Assembly: GCA_035650275.1 (NCBI GenBank)
Contig: DASRHY010000228.1
Span: forward strand, 1 to 64,000
DNA length: 64,000 bases
Direction of reading: 5' to 3'
DNA from: DASRHY01 sp035650275
Lineage (GTDB): Bacteria > Actinomycetota > Actinomycetes > Propionibacteriales > Kribbellaceae
The notes under the pieces were generated by a model. It saw only the letters and a program-made list of their open reading frames with translations. It searched no databases and was not told the DNA's origin. Positions within the stretch are counted from its first letter, which is position 1; every line of letters starts with the position of its first letter. The translations under genes were made by a program, and so were the position numbers. This document shows, in pieces, positions 11,268-19,432 of the stretch.

Positions 11268-12078
11268 GCCACTGCCACCGAAGGGCTCGACATCGGGGAC
11301 CGCGCCGGACGAAGAACCCCGACCCGTGAAGCTGCGGATGCTCGACGGCTTCCGGGTCGTAGTCGATCAGCAGAACCTGTCCATCCCGCTCAGCTCCCGC
11401 CGGGTCGTCGCGTTCGTCGGGCTCCGGGGCCGATCCAGCCGCGCCGAGGTCGCGGGCACGCTGTGGCCGGAGGTGTCGGACGCCAAGGCACAGGCCTGCC
11501 TGCGGACCGTGCTGTGGCGGTTGCGCCAGCTGACCTCGCACCCACTGGTCATCGGTGACGAGACGCTGCGCCTGGACGAGGCTGTCGACGTCGACGTCAA
11601 CACGCTGGTCTCGGCCATCCGCCGGGTGATCAGCGACGGCGAGTGCGGAGTCGAGCAGGGCCTGATGCCCGCGCTCGCCACGATGGGCGAGCTGTTGCCC
11701 GGCTGGTACGACGACTGGGTGCTGCTGGGCCGCGAGCGGCTCCGCCAGCTCCAGCTGCACGCACTGGAGATGACCGCCCAGCAGCTCCGCTGCGAGGGAC
11801 GGTACGCCGAGGCGATCGAAGCCGCGCTGGCCGCGGTGCGGCTGGAGCCGCTGCGCGAGAGTGCGACCCGGGTGCTGATCGAGATCCACCTGGCCGAGCA
11901 CAACGTGGTCGAGGCGATGCGGCGGTTCGAGTTCTTCCGCAGGAGCGTCGCCAGCGAGCTCGGGGTCGAACCGGCCAAGGAGCTGGAGGACCTGGTCCGG
12001 CGCCGGCAGACCGTTCCCGACGCCCAACGGGAACGGCCTGACTTGCTCCGGCTGGAACGCGGCCGGACGCTGGGTTAG
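11257..12078 (+). CDS. SARP-family pathway-specific transcriptional activator
   Basis: A 273-aa Streptomyces antibiotic regulatory protein. It has an N-terminal OmpR-type winged helix (from MLDGFRVVVDQQ, with SSRRVVAFVGL and LWPEVSDAKAQACLRTVLWRLRQ as the DNA-binding part) followed by a bacterial transcriptional activation domain (about 110-255, ending ASELGVEPAKEL). Such proteins usually bind direct heptamer repeats and switch on one cluster. The ATG at 11257 follows AGGGGGGA; an in-frame TTG at 11146 would add 37 poorly conserved residues. It is divergent from the ATP-grasp/N-hydroxylase operon. Its TAG stop lies inside the left target duplication of the downstream insertion sequence but is intact. 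Confidence 0.88.
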   Translation: MRAEPLPPKGSTSGTAPDEEPRPVKLRMLDGFRVVVDQQNLSIPLSSRRVVAFVGLRGRSSRAEVAGTLWPEVSDAKAQACLRTVLWRLRQLTSHPLVIGDETLRLDEAVDVDVNTLVSAIRRVISDGECGVEQGLMPALATMGELLPGWYDDWVLLGRERLRQLQLHALEMTAQQLRCEGRYAEAIEAALAAVRLEPLRESATRVLIEIHLAEHNVVEAMRRFEFFRRSVASELGVEPAKELEDLVRRRQTVPDAQRERPDLLRLERGRTLG

Positions 12079-12080
12079 GG
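12073..12080. repeat. Left target-site duplication GGTTAGGG
   Basis: An 8-bp direct repeat abutting the left inverted repeat of the insertion sequence, identical to 13621-13628. It contains the SARP stop codon. Confidence 0.85.
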
Positions 12081-13620
12081 CCAAAGCCGTGTAGTTAAGC
12101 GGGGTTGGGGCTGGTCAAGGATCCTGCGGGTCGGCGTGTAGGTGTCGATAGCGGGGCGGAGCTCCGGTAGGAGAGGGCGTCGGCCAAGACATCCTCAGTC
12201 CCACCGGGAGCTCCGCTGAACGGCAATTCTGTCATCACGCGTGTCGTCGCCGTGGCCGGTGGCCGGTTCGCCCCTGGTCATATCGGTGAGTTGACCCGGA
12301 TCGTGCCGTTCGAGATGGTCGATGCGGCCTTGGCCGAGACCGGCGCGGTGCAGAAGCGGCTGCGGGATCTGCCCTCGCGGGTGGTGGTCTACCTGCTGCT
12401 GGCCGCGGCGTTGTTCGCCGAGTGCGGCTACGGGCAGGTGTGGGCGCGGATGATCGCCGGGCTGGACGGGTTGGATGTGGCGGTCCCGACCCCGGGCGCG
12501 CTGGCGCAGGCCCGCCGCCGGGTCGGTGTCGCGCCGCTGCGGGGACTGTTCGACCTGCTGCGTGGCCCGGCGGCCGGGGTGTCAACCAAGGGCGTGTGCT
12601 GGCGCGGCAAGCTGGTGGCAGCGATCGACGGCACCATCCTCAGTTGCGCCGACACCACGGCGAACCTGCGCGTCTACTCCCGCGGCGGCGGCTACCAGGG
12701 CGGCACCGGCTATCCCCTGATCCGGGTCTTGGCGCTGATGGCGTGCGGGACCCGCACGATCATCGACGCGACATTCGGCACCGACCGCGTCGGCGAGACC
12801 CGCTACGCCCATCGGCTACTGGGCGCGATGCACGCCGGGATGATCGTGCTGGCCGACCGCAACTTCGCGGCCCAGGCGTGGCTGGCCGCGGTCGCCGACA
12901 CCGGCGCCGACTTCCTGGTCCGGGTCAAGATCGGACGCAACCTCCCAGTGTGTCGCCGGCTGGGCGACGGCACGTACCTGTCCCGCATCGGCCAGATCGA
13001 GGTCCGGGTTATCACCGCCACCATCACTGTGGCCACCGCCACCGGTCGCCGCAGCCAGACATACCGGCTGGTCACCACCGTGCTCGACACCGACTGTCCG
13101 GCCGAGGAGATCATGGCGCTGTATCACCAGCGCTGGGAGATCGAGACCGCCTACTTCGAGCTGAAGTCCACCATCCTCGGTGGGCGGGTGTTGCGTGCCC
13201 GCATCCCGACCGGGGTGACGCAGGAGATCTACGCGCTGCTGGTCACCTACCAGGCGTTGCGGCTGGCGATCAGCGACGCCACCCTGACCCGGCCCGACGT
13301 CGATCCCGACCGCGGCAGCTTCACCATCGCGATCAACACCGCCCGCGACCAGCTCACCGCCGCCAGGGGCGTGATCACCGATGCTGCCAGCGCCGCGGTC
13401 GATCTGGTCGGCGTGATCGGACGCCAGGTGCTCAACCACCTGATGCCGCCCAGGCGATCCCGCAGCAACCCACGCGTGGTCAAGCGCGCTATCTCCGTCT
13501 ACGCCGCCAACACCGCCCGCGGCCGCGCCCGAGCTCCCAGCCGCCCGACCACCACAACGATCAAGATCATCAGCAAGCCGCCTTGACACATCCGCACGCG
13601 ACCTAACTACACGGCTTTGG
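12081..13620 (+). mobile_element. Complete IS4-type insertion sequence, 1540 bp
   Basis: It is bounded by terminal inverted repeats starting CCAAAGCCGTGTAGTTA (17 bp perfect, at 12081-12097 and 13604-13620) and flanked by an 8-bp duplication, GGTTAGGG. It carries one full-length transposase. The perfect ends, intact duplication and uninterrupted ORF indicate a recent insertion. It lies between the stop codons of the convergent SARP and FMN-domain genes and breaks neither. About 170 bp of left-end sequence before the transposase has no other feature. Confidence 0.93.
12252..13586 (+). CDS. IS4-family DDE transposase
   Basis: A 444-aa transposase with an N-terminal IS4 helical domain (residues ~1-105), then the RNase-H-like DDE core. 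Catalytic aspartates are likely in AAIDGTILSC and VLADRNFA, and the glutamate lies in the IS4-defining Y-x2-R-x3-E-x6-K signature, YHQRWEIETAYFELK. No frameshift or internal stop was seen, so it is probably active. The GTG at 12252 is used, but the frame is open upstream to about 12216 (a CTG after GGGAGCTCCG) and homologues may start there. Confidence 0.9.
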   Translation: MAGGRFAPGHIGELTRIVPFEMVDAALAETGAVQKRLRDLPSRVVVYLLLAAALFAECGYGQVWARMIAGLDGLDVAVPTPGALAQARRRVGVAPLRGLFDLLRGPAAGVSTKGVCWRGKLVAAIDGTILSCADTTANLRVYSRGGGYQGGTGYPLIRVLALMACGTRTIIDATFGTDRVGETRYAHRLLGAMHAGMIVLADRNFAAQAWLAAVADTGADFLVRVKIGRNLPVCRRLGDGTYLSRIGQIEVRVITATITVATATGRRSQTYRLVTTVLDTDCPAEEIMALYHQRWEIETAYFELKSTILGGRVLRARIPTGVTQEIYALLVTYQALRLAISDATLTRPDVDPDRGSFTIAINTARDQLTAARGVITDAASAAVDLVGVIGRQVLNHLMPPRRSRSNPRVVKRAISVYAANTARGRARAPSRPTTTTIKIISKPP

Positions 13621-13628
13621 GGTTAGGG
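13621..13628. repeat. Right target-site duplication GGTTAGGG
   Basis: This is the second copy of the 8-bp duplication, directly after the right inverted repeat. It lies 5 bases short of the stop codon of the FMN-domain gene (13634-13636). Confidence 0.85.
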
Positions 13629-13633
13629 CTGGG

Positions 13634-14878
13634 TCAGGGCACGGGGCTCCACACGTCCTCGGCGTCGAGCGCGTCGACGTGGTACTTGCCGAGTGCGCTC
13701 GTGACCAGCTGGAGCTCGAGCCCGAGACACCCGGCCAGGTTGACCAGGCCGTTGTCCGGGTCGGTGTCCACCGCGATGAGTGCGGCGCGGCCGAGCCCGG
13801 CGGCGTTCGCGCCGAGCGCGAGACACTTGGCGACACGTGCGCCTTCCCAGATCCGGCCGGACACCAACAGGCAGGACGGGCTCGACGGGGTCCGGTCATG
13901 CCCGATCCGCCGCAGGCACTCACCGAGCGGCAGCCCGACCTGGCCCAGGAACGCGCGGGGCGCCCACCCGGTACCGGCCTCCGCGCCGTCGACGGTCACC
14001 GCGTCGGCACCGGCGTCCCAGGCCACCCGGGCGGCCGCGGACACGTCCCGCGCGGGCGGTAGCTTCACCCAGACCCGGGCGCGCGGATAGTTGTTCCGCA
14101 TCAGCCGGATCTGCTGCCGCAGGATCTCCTCGGTGAACGTGCCCGGACTGCTGCTGCGCAGCACGCGGTCACCGCCGAGCTGCATGTCGATCACGTAGGC
14201 GTCCGCCAGCCGCTCCGCAGCGTCGCGGCCGACCAGCGTCATCCCGCCCAGTCCCGGTTTGGCGCCCTGTCCGACCTTGAGCTCGAACGCGATCCGGCCC
14301 GACTCCAGCAGCGGCTGGACGTTGGGGTCGCTGTAGACCAGGTTCCACACCTCGGCGTCGGCGTCCTCGGTGCTCTGCTGTACGACGACGCCGCCGTAGG
14401 AGTCCACGACCTCCTTCTGGTACGCGCTGATCCGGCCGAGCAGTGACCGTTCCGCGGCGTCCTCCAGCCGGCCGTAGCTGTTCACCGGCATCACGTTCTC
14501 GCCGACGACCATCGGGATGCCGAGCCGGCCCGCCTGCCGGCTGGCCGCGATACCGAGCGCGACGCTTGCCGCCTCGGTCGAACCGAACGCGGACACGTAC
14601 AGCGGTAGCGGGGACCGGAACCCGCCGACCGTCGTCTCCAGATCGACGTCGCGGTACACCGGCTCCCTGGCCAGCTCGACCAGCCTGGCCAGCCGCTGCG
14701 GCACGAACACCGGGGGGACCAGCCTGAGCCGGTCGATCGGATCGGCCGCATCCACGCGGTCCGCTGCGGCGGCGCCGAACAGGGCGCGCCCGTACTCCTC
14801 CGGTGGCGGGAACGCATCGGCGGCCCCGGTCCTGGCCCGGTTCCGGATCGCCGCCTCGGGGAAGTCCTCGGCGCGCAC
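13634..14878 (-). CDS. Stand-alone glutamate-synthase-type FMN-binding domain protein
   Basis: A 414-aa alpha/beta-barrel flavoprotein resembling the central FMN/2-oxoglutarate domain of glutamate synthase large subunit. The family pattern is visible in FELKVGQGAKPGLGG, the loop VWVKLPPARDVSAAARVAWDAGADAVTVDGAEAG (read in parts) and CLALGANAAGLGRAAL. There is no glutaminase or C-terminal GltB helix domain and no obvious Fe-S cysteine cluster. The GTG start is set by GAAGGAGGG immediately upstream. It is followed in the same direction by nothing, since its stop meets the insertion sequence. Chemistry is uncertain; an FMN oxidoreductase acting on an amino or imino acid intermediate fits. Confidence 0.75.
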   Translation of the reverse strand: MRAEDFPEAAIRNRARTGAADAFPPPEEYGRALFGAAAADRVDAADPIDRLRLVPPVFVPQRLARLVELAREPVYRDVDLETTVGGFRSPLPLYVSAFGSTEAASVALGIAASRQAGRLGIPMVVGENVMPVNSYGRLEDAAERSLLGRISAYQKEVVDSYGGVVVQQSTEDADAEVWNLVYSDPNVQPLLESGRIAFELKVGQGAKPGLGGMTLVGRDAAERLADAYVIDMQLGGDRVLRSSSPGTFTEEILRQQIRLMRNNYPRARVWVKLPPARDVSAAARVAWDAGADAVTVDGAEAGTGWAPRAFLGQVGLPLGECLRRIGHDRTPSSPSCLLVSGRIWEGARVAKCLALGANAAGLGRAALIAVDTDPDNGLVNLAGCLGLELQLVTSALGKYHVDALDAEDVWSPVP

Positions 14879-14946
14879 GATGCCCTCCTTCGGTCGGCCT
14901 CTGCCTCGACAGAGTCCGCGACCGTCCGCCGAAAATACGTCGGGGC

Positions 14947-16212
14947 TCAGCCGCGGGGGCGACGGGCCAGCCGTAGGTAGAGCAGGGCTGCGACGGCGAC
15001 CACCAGCGGCCACACCAGGTAGGGCCCGGTCATCAGCAGCAGGACGATGACCGCCACCTGCGCGACCAGCGCGGCGGCCCGGGCCTTGCTGTGCCGGGGG
15101 AGCAGCCGGACGGCCGCGGCGACACCCACGGCGTACACCGTGACGAACAGTCCGGTGGTGAGCAGGACCAGCGGCTGCGGGCCGATGCCGGCGGCGGTGA
15201 CCACCAGGGCCGTCGTCATCCCCAGCACACTGAGTACGGCGAGGCTGCGGCGTGGGACCTCACCGGCGGAGCTGCCGTAGGTCAGCCAGGCGGGCAGCGC
15301 GCCGTCGCGAGCCAGCGCGGCACCGAGCTTGGCGGCGCCGGCGTAGTAGGCGTTCATGGCGCCGAGGGTGAGCAGCAGCGCGGCAGCCGCGGCGAGTACC
15401 CGGGCGCTGCCGCCGAGACCGATCGCGAGCAGGTCGCCGAGCGGTGCGTCGGTCTCGCCCGCGCCGGGACCGAGCACGGTGATGGTGGCGAACGCGACGC
15501 TGAGGTAGAGCAGGCCGACCACGATCACGGCGGCGGCGGTGGCGCGAGGTACGTCGCGCGCCGGCCGGCGGAACTCGGCGGTCAGGTAGGTGACCGTCTC
15601 CCAGCCGACGAAGCTCCAGACCAGCAGCGCGGCGGCCGGGCCGATCGCGAGCCAGCCGTGCGGCGCGAACGGCCGCAGGTTGCCCAGGTCCGCGTGCGGC
15701 AGCGAGAGCAGGACCGCGGCGAGCAGGAAGACCGTCAGCAGACCGGCGAGAGCCAGCTGCACCCGGCCGGTGACCCGGACACCGAACGCGTTGGTGGCCG
15801 GGACGACGACCATCAGCGCCAGCATCGTCGCGAACACGGTGCCGTCCCCGCCGCCCAGCGCGGCCTCCACGTAGCCACCGGCCCACATCGCCGCGGCCGG
15901 GCCGCCGGCCGGGATGGACAGGAAGAAGCACCAGCCCACGACCGCGGCCGCGCGGCCGCCGAACGCCAGTCGCGCGTACGTCGCGACGCCGCCGGAGTCC
16001 GGGTAGCGGGCGCCGAGTGCGGCGAACGTCGCGGCCAGCGGAGCGGACAGCACCGCGAGTCCCAGCCAGGCCACCAGCGACGCCGGTCCGGCGAGGTCGG
16101 CCGCGAGCGCCGGCAGCGCGATCACGCCGGTGGCGAGCACGGCACCGACGTACAGCGCGGTGCCCTGGCCGACGCTGAGCCGGCCGGACGGTGCCGTGGT
16201 GGAGTCCGCCAT
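14947..16212 (-). CDS. APC-superfamily amino acid permease
   Basis: A 421-aa polytopic membrane protein with about 12 hydrophobic helices and the APC signature near the start (GTALYVGAVLATGVIALPALAA), followed by PDSGGVATYARLAFGG. It resembles the YjeH/amino acid efflux-uptake branch. The ATG of MADSTT follows GAGG. It lies 46 bases downstream of the AsnRS-like ligase and upstream of the FMN-domain gene in the same direction, so it is probably co-transcribed. It could import a precursor or export the product. Confidence 0.82.
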   Translation of the reverse strand: MADSTTAPSGRLSVGQGTALYVGAVLATGVIALPALAADLAGPASLVAWLGLAVLSAPLAATFAALGARYPDSGGVATYARLAFGGRAAAVVGWCFFLSIPAGGPAAAMWAGGYVEAALGGGDGTVFATMLALMVVVPATNAFGVRVTGRVQLALAGLLTVFLLAAVLLSLPHADLGNLRPFAPHGWLAIGPAAALLVWSFVGWETVTYLTAEFRRPARDVPRATAAAVIVVGLLYLSVAFATITVLGPGAGETDAPLGDLLAIGLGGSARVLAAAAALLLTLGAMNAYYAGAAKLGAALARDGALPAWLTYGSSAGEVPRRSLAVLSVLGMTTALVVTAAGIGPQPLVLLTTGLFVTVYAVGVAAAVRLLPRHSKARAAALVAQVAVIVLLLMTGPYLVWPLVVAVAALLYLRLARRPRG

Positions 16213-16258
16213 GCGGGTCATCCTCGCGGACGCGTTCGGTGACAGCGAGCGGACGGGA

Positions 16259-17266
16259 TCAGGGCGACGCGATACCGGGCACCTTGGGGAAGGCGCTGGC
16301 CTGCCAGACCGAGTCCAGCCCGGCGACGTACCGGGTGAACCGCTCCAGGCCGAGGCCGAACCCGGCGCTGGGCGGCACGCCGTCCTTCAGCATCTGCAGG
16401 TACCAGGCGTACTTGGCCGGGTTCTCGGCGGTCTCCCGCATCCGGGCGACGATGGTGGCGTAGTCCTGCTCGCGTTCACTGCCGCTGCACAGCTCGCCGT
16501 ACCCCTCGGCGGCGATCAGGTCGAAGTTGCGCAGCATGCCCGGCTGCTCCTTGCTCTCCCGGTCGTAGAAGCCGCGCGAGCCCTTCGGGTAGTCGGTGAC
16601 GAAGAACGGCTTGCCGGCCTTCCGCGACAGCATCGCCTCGCCGGCCCAGTCGATCTCGGCGTCCGGGCTCTGGTCGTGTCCCATGCCGTGCAGGTCGGCG
16701 ACCGCGTCGGCGTGCGTGCGGTACTCGAACGGCTCGGTCAGCAGCTCGGTGAACCCGCCGGTGTCCCGGCCGAGCGTCTCCAGCTCACCGGGCAGCTGCT
16801 CGATCACCTGCCGCACCACGTACCGGACCAGGTCCTCGGCGAGCCGGGTGGCATCGTCGCGGGACGCGTCCGCCATCTCGACGTCGATCTGATGGAACTC
16901 GGCCAGATGCCGGCTGGTGGACGCGGTCTCCAGCGGTTCCAGCCGGATGTTCGGTGCGATGAAGAAGATCTTGTCGTACGACGTGAGCGCGGCCTGCTTG
17001 TACAGGATCGCGCTGGTCATCAGCTTGTACCGGTGGCCGTAGTAGTCCACGTCGACCTGTTTGGCGCCGCGGGCGCCCGGGTCGGTCACCGGGCCGATGA
17101 TCGGCGGCAGCAGCTCGGTGAAGCCGCGGTCGGTGAGCAGTTCGCGGGCCGCGGTCAGCACCCGGCTCTGGATCGCCAGCACCGACCGGGTGACCGGTGA
17201 CCTGAGGTGTTCGCGCGGGCCGGCGGGCAGCCGAGGTCCCGCCGCCGGGATGCTGGTCTCGATCAT
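16259..17266 (-). CDS. AsnRS-like asparagine synthetase A-type ligase (class II aaRS paralogue)
   Basis: A 335-aa catalytic core of a class II Asp/Asn-tRNA synthetase without the N-terminal anticodon-binding OB domain. Motif 2 is present (IRLEPLETASTSRHLAEFHQ), as are the ELCSGSERE loop and motif 3 (SAGFGLGLERFTRY). This architecture matches archaeal AsnRS-derived asparagine synthetases, which activate aspartate as adenylate and transfer it to ammonia rather than tRNA. The ATG overlaps the glutamate mutase E stop by ATGA and has AGAGGGAG upstream. Beside a glutamate mutase it may adenylate 3-methylaspartate; amidation or condensation with a hydrazine is the inferred step. Confidence 0.82.
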   Translation of the reverse strand: MIETSIPAAGPRLPAGPREHLRSPVTRSVLAIQSRVLTAARELLTDRGFTELLPPIIGPVTDPGARGAKQVDVDYYGHRYKLMTSAILYKQAALTSYDKIFFIAPNIRLEPLETASTSRHLAEFHQIDVEMADASRDDATRLAEDLVRYVVRQVIEQLPGELETLGRDTGGFTELLTEPFEYRTHADAVADLHGMGHDQSPDAEIDWAGEAMLSRKAGKPFFVTDYPKGSRGFYDRESKEQPGMLRNFDLIAAEGYGELCSGSEREQDYATIVARMRETAENPAKYAWYLQMLKDGVPPSAGFGLGLERFTRYVAGLDSVWQASAFPKVPGIASP

Positions 17267-18600
17267 GGTGTGCTCCCTCTGGTTGGGATCCCTGCTTCTC
17301 GGCCGTTGACCGCTGCTGCCGGTAGACCTGCTCGGTACTCCTGCTCGAGGCTGGCGCTGTCGTAGCTGCGCTCGACGTACGACAGCGAGGCGAGCAGGCC
17401 GGCCGCGGTCATCTCGGCCGAGCCGTTCGGCCCGACGACGTTGCGGATCGGCATCGACCCGATCCGGGCCCACTGCAACCGCCCACTGCCGTCCAGCACA
17501 CTGCGGGTTCGTCCCGCGTTGTCCGGGTGCAGGCAGTACGGCAGGTCGAGGTAGCCGAGTCGGAAGGCCTCGGCCAGGGCTCGGCCGAGATCCGGCCCGA
17601 GCTCGACGACCGTCTCGATCAGCGTGCTGGCCTCGGCGTGGATTCCGGTGTCGACCAGGCTGCCCGTGATGGTCGTACAGTGGTCGGCTGCCAGCGCAGC
17701 GGTCTGCAGTGCGGCGACGTTCTCGGCGAAGGTGGGGATTCGGTAGCCCTCGGCAACGGTCTTCACGATCAGCCGGGCCGCGCCGGTCCGCACCGCCAGT
17801 CGCGCCGCCTCCTCGAGCAGCAGGGCCGCGCCGTCCGCGGTGCGCGGGTAGACGCCCATGTAGGTGTAGATGACGATGTGCCAGTCCACGTCGGGCAGCC
17901 ACTCGGTGGCCAGCCGGCGCAGTGCGAGCACCGCCTCGGTGTCCTGCACTGCGTTCGTCTGCTGGGCATAGCTCAGCGACACGCTGCGGATGCCGTGCTG
18001 GCGGAAGAACATGCACTCCAGCACACTCAGTGCGACCAGCAACCCGGGCGGGCAGAGCTGGCCCATCATGCATCCACCGAAGCACTCGATGTGCGGCTGG
18101 ACCCCGGTCGCCTCGACGCCGGCGAGCAGGTCGCAGCCGCGGGCCCAGTTCGGGATGGACTCGGCCAGCGGCGTCCGGCTGTACGGCAGGCAGTACGAGA
18201 CCGGGCCGCCCTCGGTGGCATGCAGTCCGGCCGCCATCAGCGCTTCGATGATCGGCTGCGGGCACGGCGAGCCGTGCCGGATCTGGACCGGGAAGTCGGG
18301 GCCGGCGACACCGTCCAGCACCGCCCGGGTGACAGCCGGGTCGTGCGCGACGATCGGGTAGCCGTTCAGCTCGGCCCCGGTGGCCAACGCCGTCCGCGCG
18401 TTCGCGTTGTCGCCCATCCGCGTGTAGCTGTCCAGCGTGATCGTGCCCACCGTCGTAGCGGTTGCGTGCTTGGTGGCCAGCAGCCCGGTGCGCATCGCGG
18501 CGGGATCGCTGACGCCCATCCGCGGCTGGACCACCAGCCGGCCCGACCGCTGGGCGCGCGCGACGAAGTCGCCGAACGAACCGGCGCCGGCCAGGCTCAC
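17263..18600 (-). CDS. mutE: Glutamate mutase (methylaspartate mutase) epsilon subunit
   Basis: The catalytic TIM-barrel subunit of adenosylcobalamin-dependent glutamate mutase (L-glutamate to (2S,3S)-3-methylaspartate), 445 aa. The substrate-binding pattern is visible in QIRHGSPCPQPIIEA, TEGGPVSYCLPYSR and SLSYAQQTN, with WARIGSMPI near the C-terminus. It is slightly shorter than clostridial GlmE (about 480). The GTG start overlaps the upstream small-subunit stop by GTGA. Known actinomycete clusters use such pairs to supply methylaspartate or 3-aminoisobutyrate units. The partner small subunit is directly upstream, so the holoenzyme is complete. Confidence 0.9.
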   Translation of the reverse strand: MSLAGAGSFGDFVARAQRSGRLVVQPRMGVSDPAAMRTGLLATKHATATTVGTITLDSYTRMGDNANARTALATGAELNGYPIVAHDPAVTRAVLDGVAGPDFPVQIRHGSPCPQPIIEALMAAGLHATEGGPVSYCLPYSRTPLAESIPNWARGCDLLAGVEATGVQPHIECFGGCMMGQLCPPGLLVALSVLECMFFRQHGIRSVSLSYAQQTNAVQDTEAVLALRRLATEWLPDVDWHIVIYTYMGVYPRTADGAALLLEEAARLAVRTGAARLIVKTVAEGYRIPTFAENVAALQTAALAADHCTTITGSLVDTGIHAEASTLIETVVELGPDLGRALAEAFRLGYLDLPYCLHPDNAGRTRSVLDGSGRLQWARIGSMPIRNVVGPNGSAEMTAAGLLASLSYVERSYDSASLEQEYRAGLPAAAVNGREAGIPTRGSTP

Positions 18601-19085
18601 GAAGCCACGCCCACCGTCAGCTCGGCGACGAACGAGCGGAAGGCGGTCAGCCCGCCCTCCTCGAAGACCGCGTCGAAGCCCGCCGCCACCAGCGCTGCAC
18701 GGCTGCCGTCGCAGCGCGGGCCCGCGATACCCAGCTTGCCGCCGATCACGAATGGGATGCCGGCCAGCTCGGGCCGGGCCCGGACGGCACCGATCAGCCG
18801 CATGCCGTCGTGGAACCCGTGGCCGTTGACACTGCTCACCACCACCAGGTCCGGTCGCAACCGCAGGCACTCGGAGACCAGCAGCTCGTCCGGTACGCAA
18901 GCGCCGAGGTTGTGCACCCGATGACCGAGCTCCTCCAACACCAGCTGGAGAACGACCAGGTTCCAGGTGTGCGAGTCGGACGAGACGCTGGTCACCACGA
19001 CGGTCAGGTCGCCGGCGCTCACGGCTCGCTCCGCGGCGACGGCGGCGGCGTGATCCATGACAAGGAGAGGCCGGATCTCGCTCAC
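18597..19085 (-). CDS. Glutamate mutase sigma subunit (B12-binding)
   Basis: A cobalamin-binding Rossmann-like protein of 162 aa. SSDSHTWN carries the Asp and His of the DxHxxG motif whose His coordinates cobalt; the usual glycine is Asn here. Later parts include VVVSSVNGHGF and FVIGGKLGI (the nucleotide tail pocket). The GTG start overlaps the previous gene by GTGA. It is not related to the DNA-repair MutS. It forms the AdoCbl-binding interface with the epsilon subunit encoded next. Family assignment is firm; the effect of the Gly-to-Asn change is unknown. Confidence 0.88.
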   Translation of the reverse strand: MSEIRPLLVMDHAAAVAAERAVSAGDLTVVVTSVSSDSHTWNLVVLQLVLEELGHRVHNLGACVPDELLVSECLRLRPDLVVVSSVNGHGFHDGMRLIGAVRARPELAGIPFVIGGKLGIAGPRCDGSRAALVAAGFDAVFEEGGLTAFRSFVAELTVGVAS

Positions 19086-19432
19086 CCTGATACACGCCGA
19101 TCGGGCTGTGTGACCTCGACGAGCTCGGAGACGCCGTTGGCGGCCTGCGGCCCGTACCGCTCCCAGCGCTCGTGCAGCAGGATCCGGCCGTCCGGCAACA
19201 GCTCGGGCGTGCTCTCGCAGTGCCCGGCGAGCACCGTGCCGTCGCCCAGCACCATGGTGTAGGTGAACTCGATCGTGTCGTCCGGACGGCAGATGCCGGT
19301 CAGCGAACCGCGCCGGACGTCGCCACCGCTGAAGTCCGCCCACAGCAGGTCGCCGCGCTGCCGGTACGACGCGACCGGCGCGTCACCGTCGTGCCCTGCC
19401 GCGCGGAACGACCTGCCGTCGTAGTCGATCAA
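19082..19432 (-). CDS. Small conserved beta-barrel-like protein in the mutase operon
   Basis: A product of about 116 aa beginning (L/M)IDYDGRSFRAAG, with the pattern YRQRGDLLWADFSGG...CESTPELLPDGRILLHERWE. This matches a widespread family of short proteins sometimes mis-annotated as N-acetylglutamate synthase and likely to adopt an avidin/calycin-like barrel. Start: the TTG at 19432 overlaps the upstream stop as TTGA, and homologues begin at this point; the longer ORF to 19495 has low-complexity Gly/Pro/Ala. A ligand-binding or carrier role in the pathway is possible but unproven. Confidence 0.6.
   Translation of the reverse strand: MIDYDGRSFRAAGHDGDAPVASYRQRGDLLWADFSGGDVRRGSLTGICRPDDTIEFTYTMVLGDGTVLAGHCESTPELLPDGRILLHERWERYGPQAANGVSELVEVTQPDRRVSG
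19088..19093 (-). promoter_or_regulatory. GTATCAG hexamer before the mutase sigma start
   Basis: Minus-strand GTGTATCAGG lies three bases upstream of the GTG at 19085, inside the preceding coding region. It may be chance; it is listed because it matches the motif at other cluster promoters. Confidence 0.15.

Noticed and set aside
16259..18265. A 668-aa open frame joining mutase sequence to the AsnRS-like ligase
   Set aside because: The upstream part is a shadow frame of the mutase epsilon gene; the ligase ATG at 17266 has AGAGGGAG and marks the start of conservation.
18597..19085. DNA mismatch-repair MutS
   Set aside because: Only the name is shared. The protein is 162 aa with a B12-binding motif and lies next to the mutase epsilon subunit.
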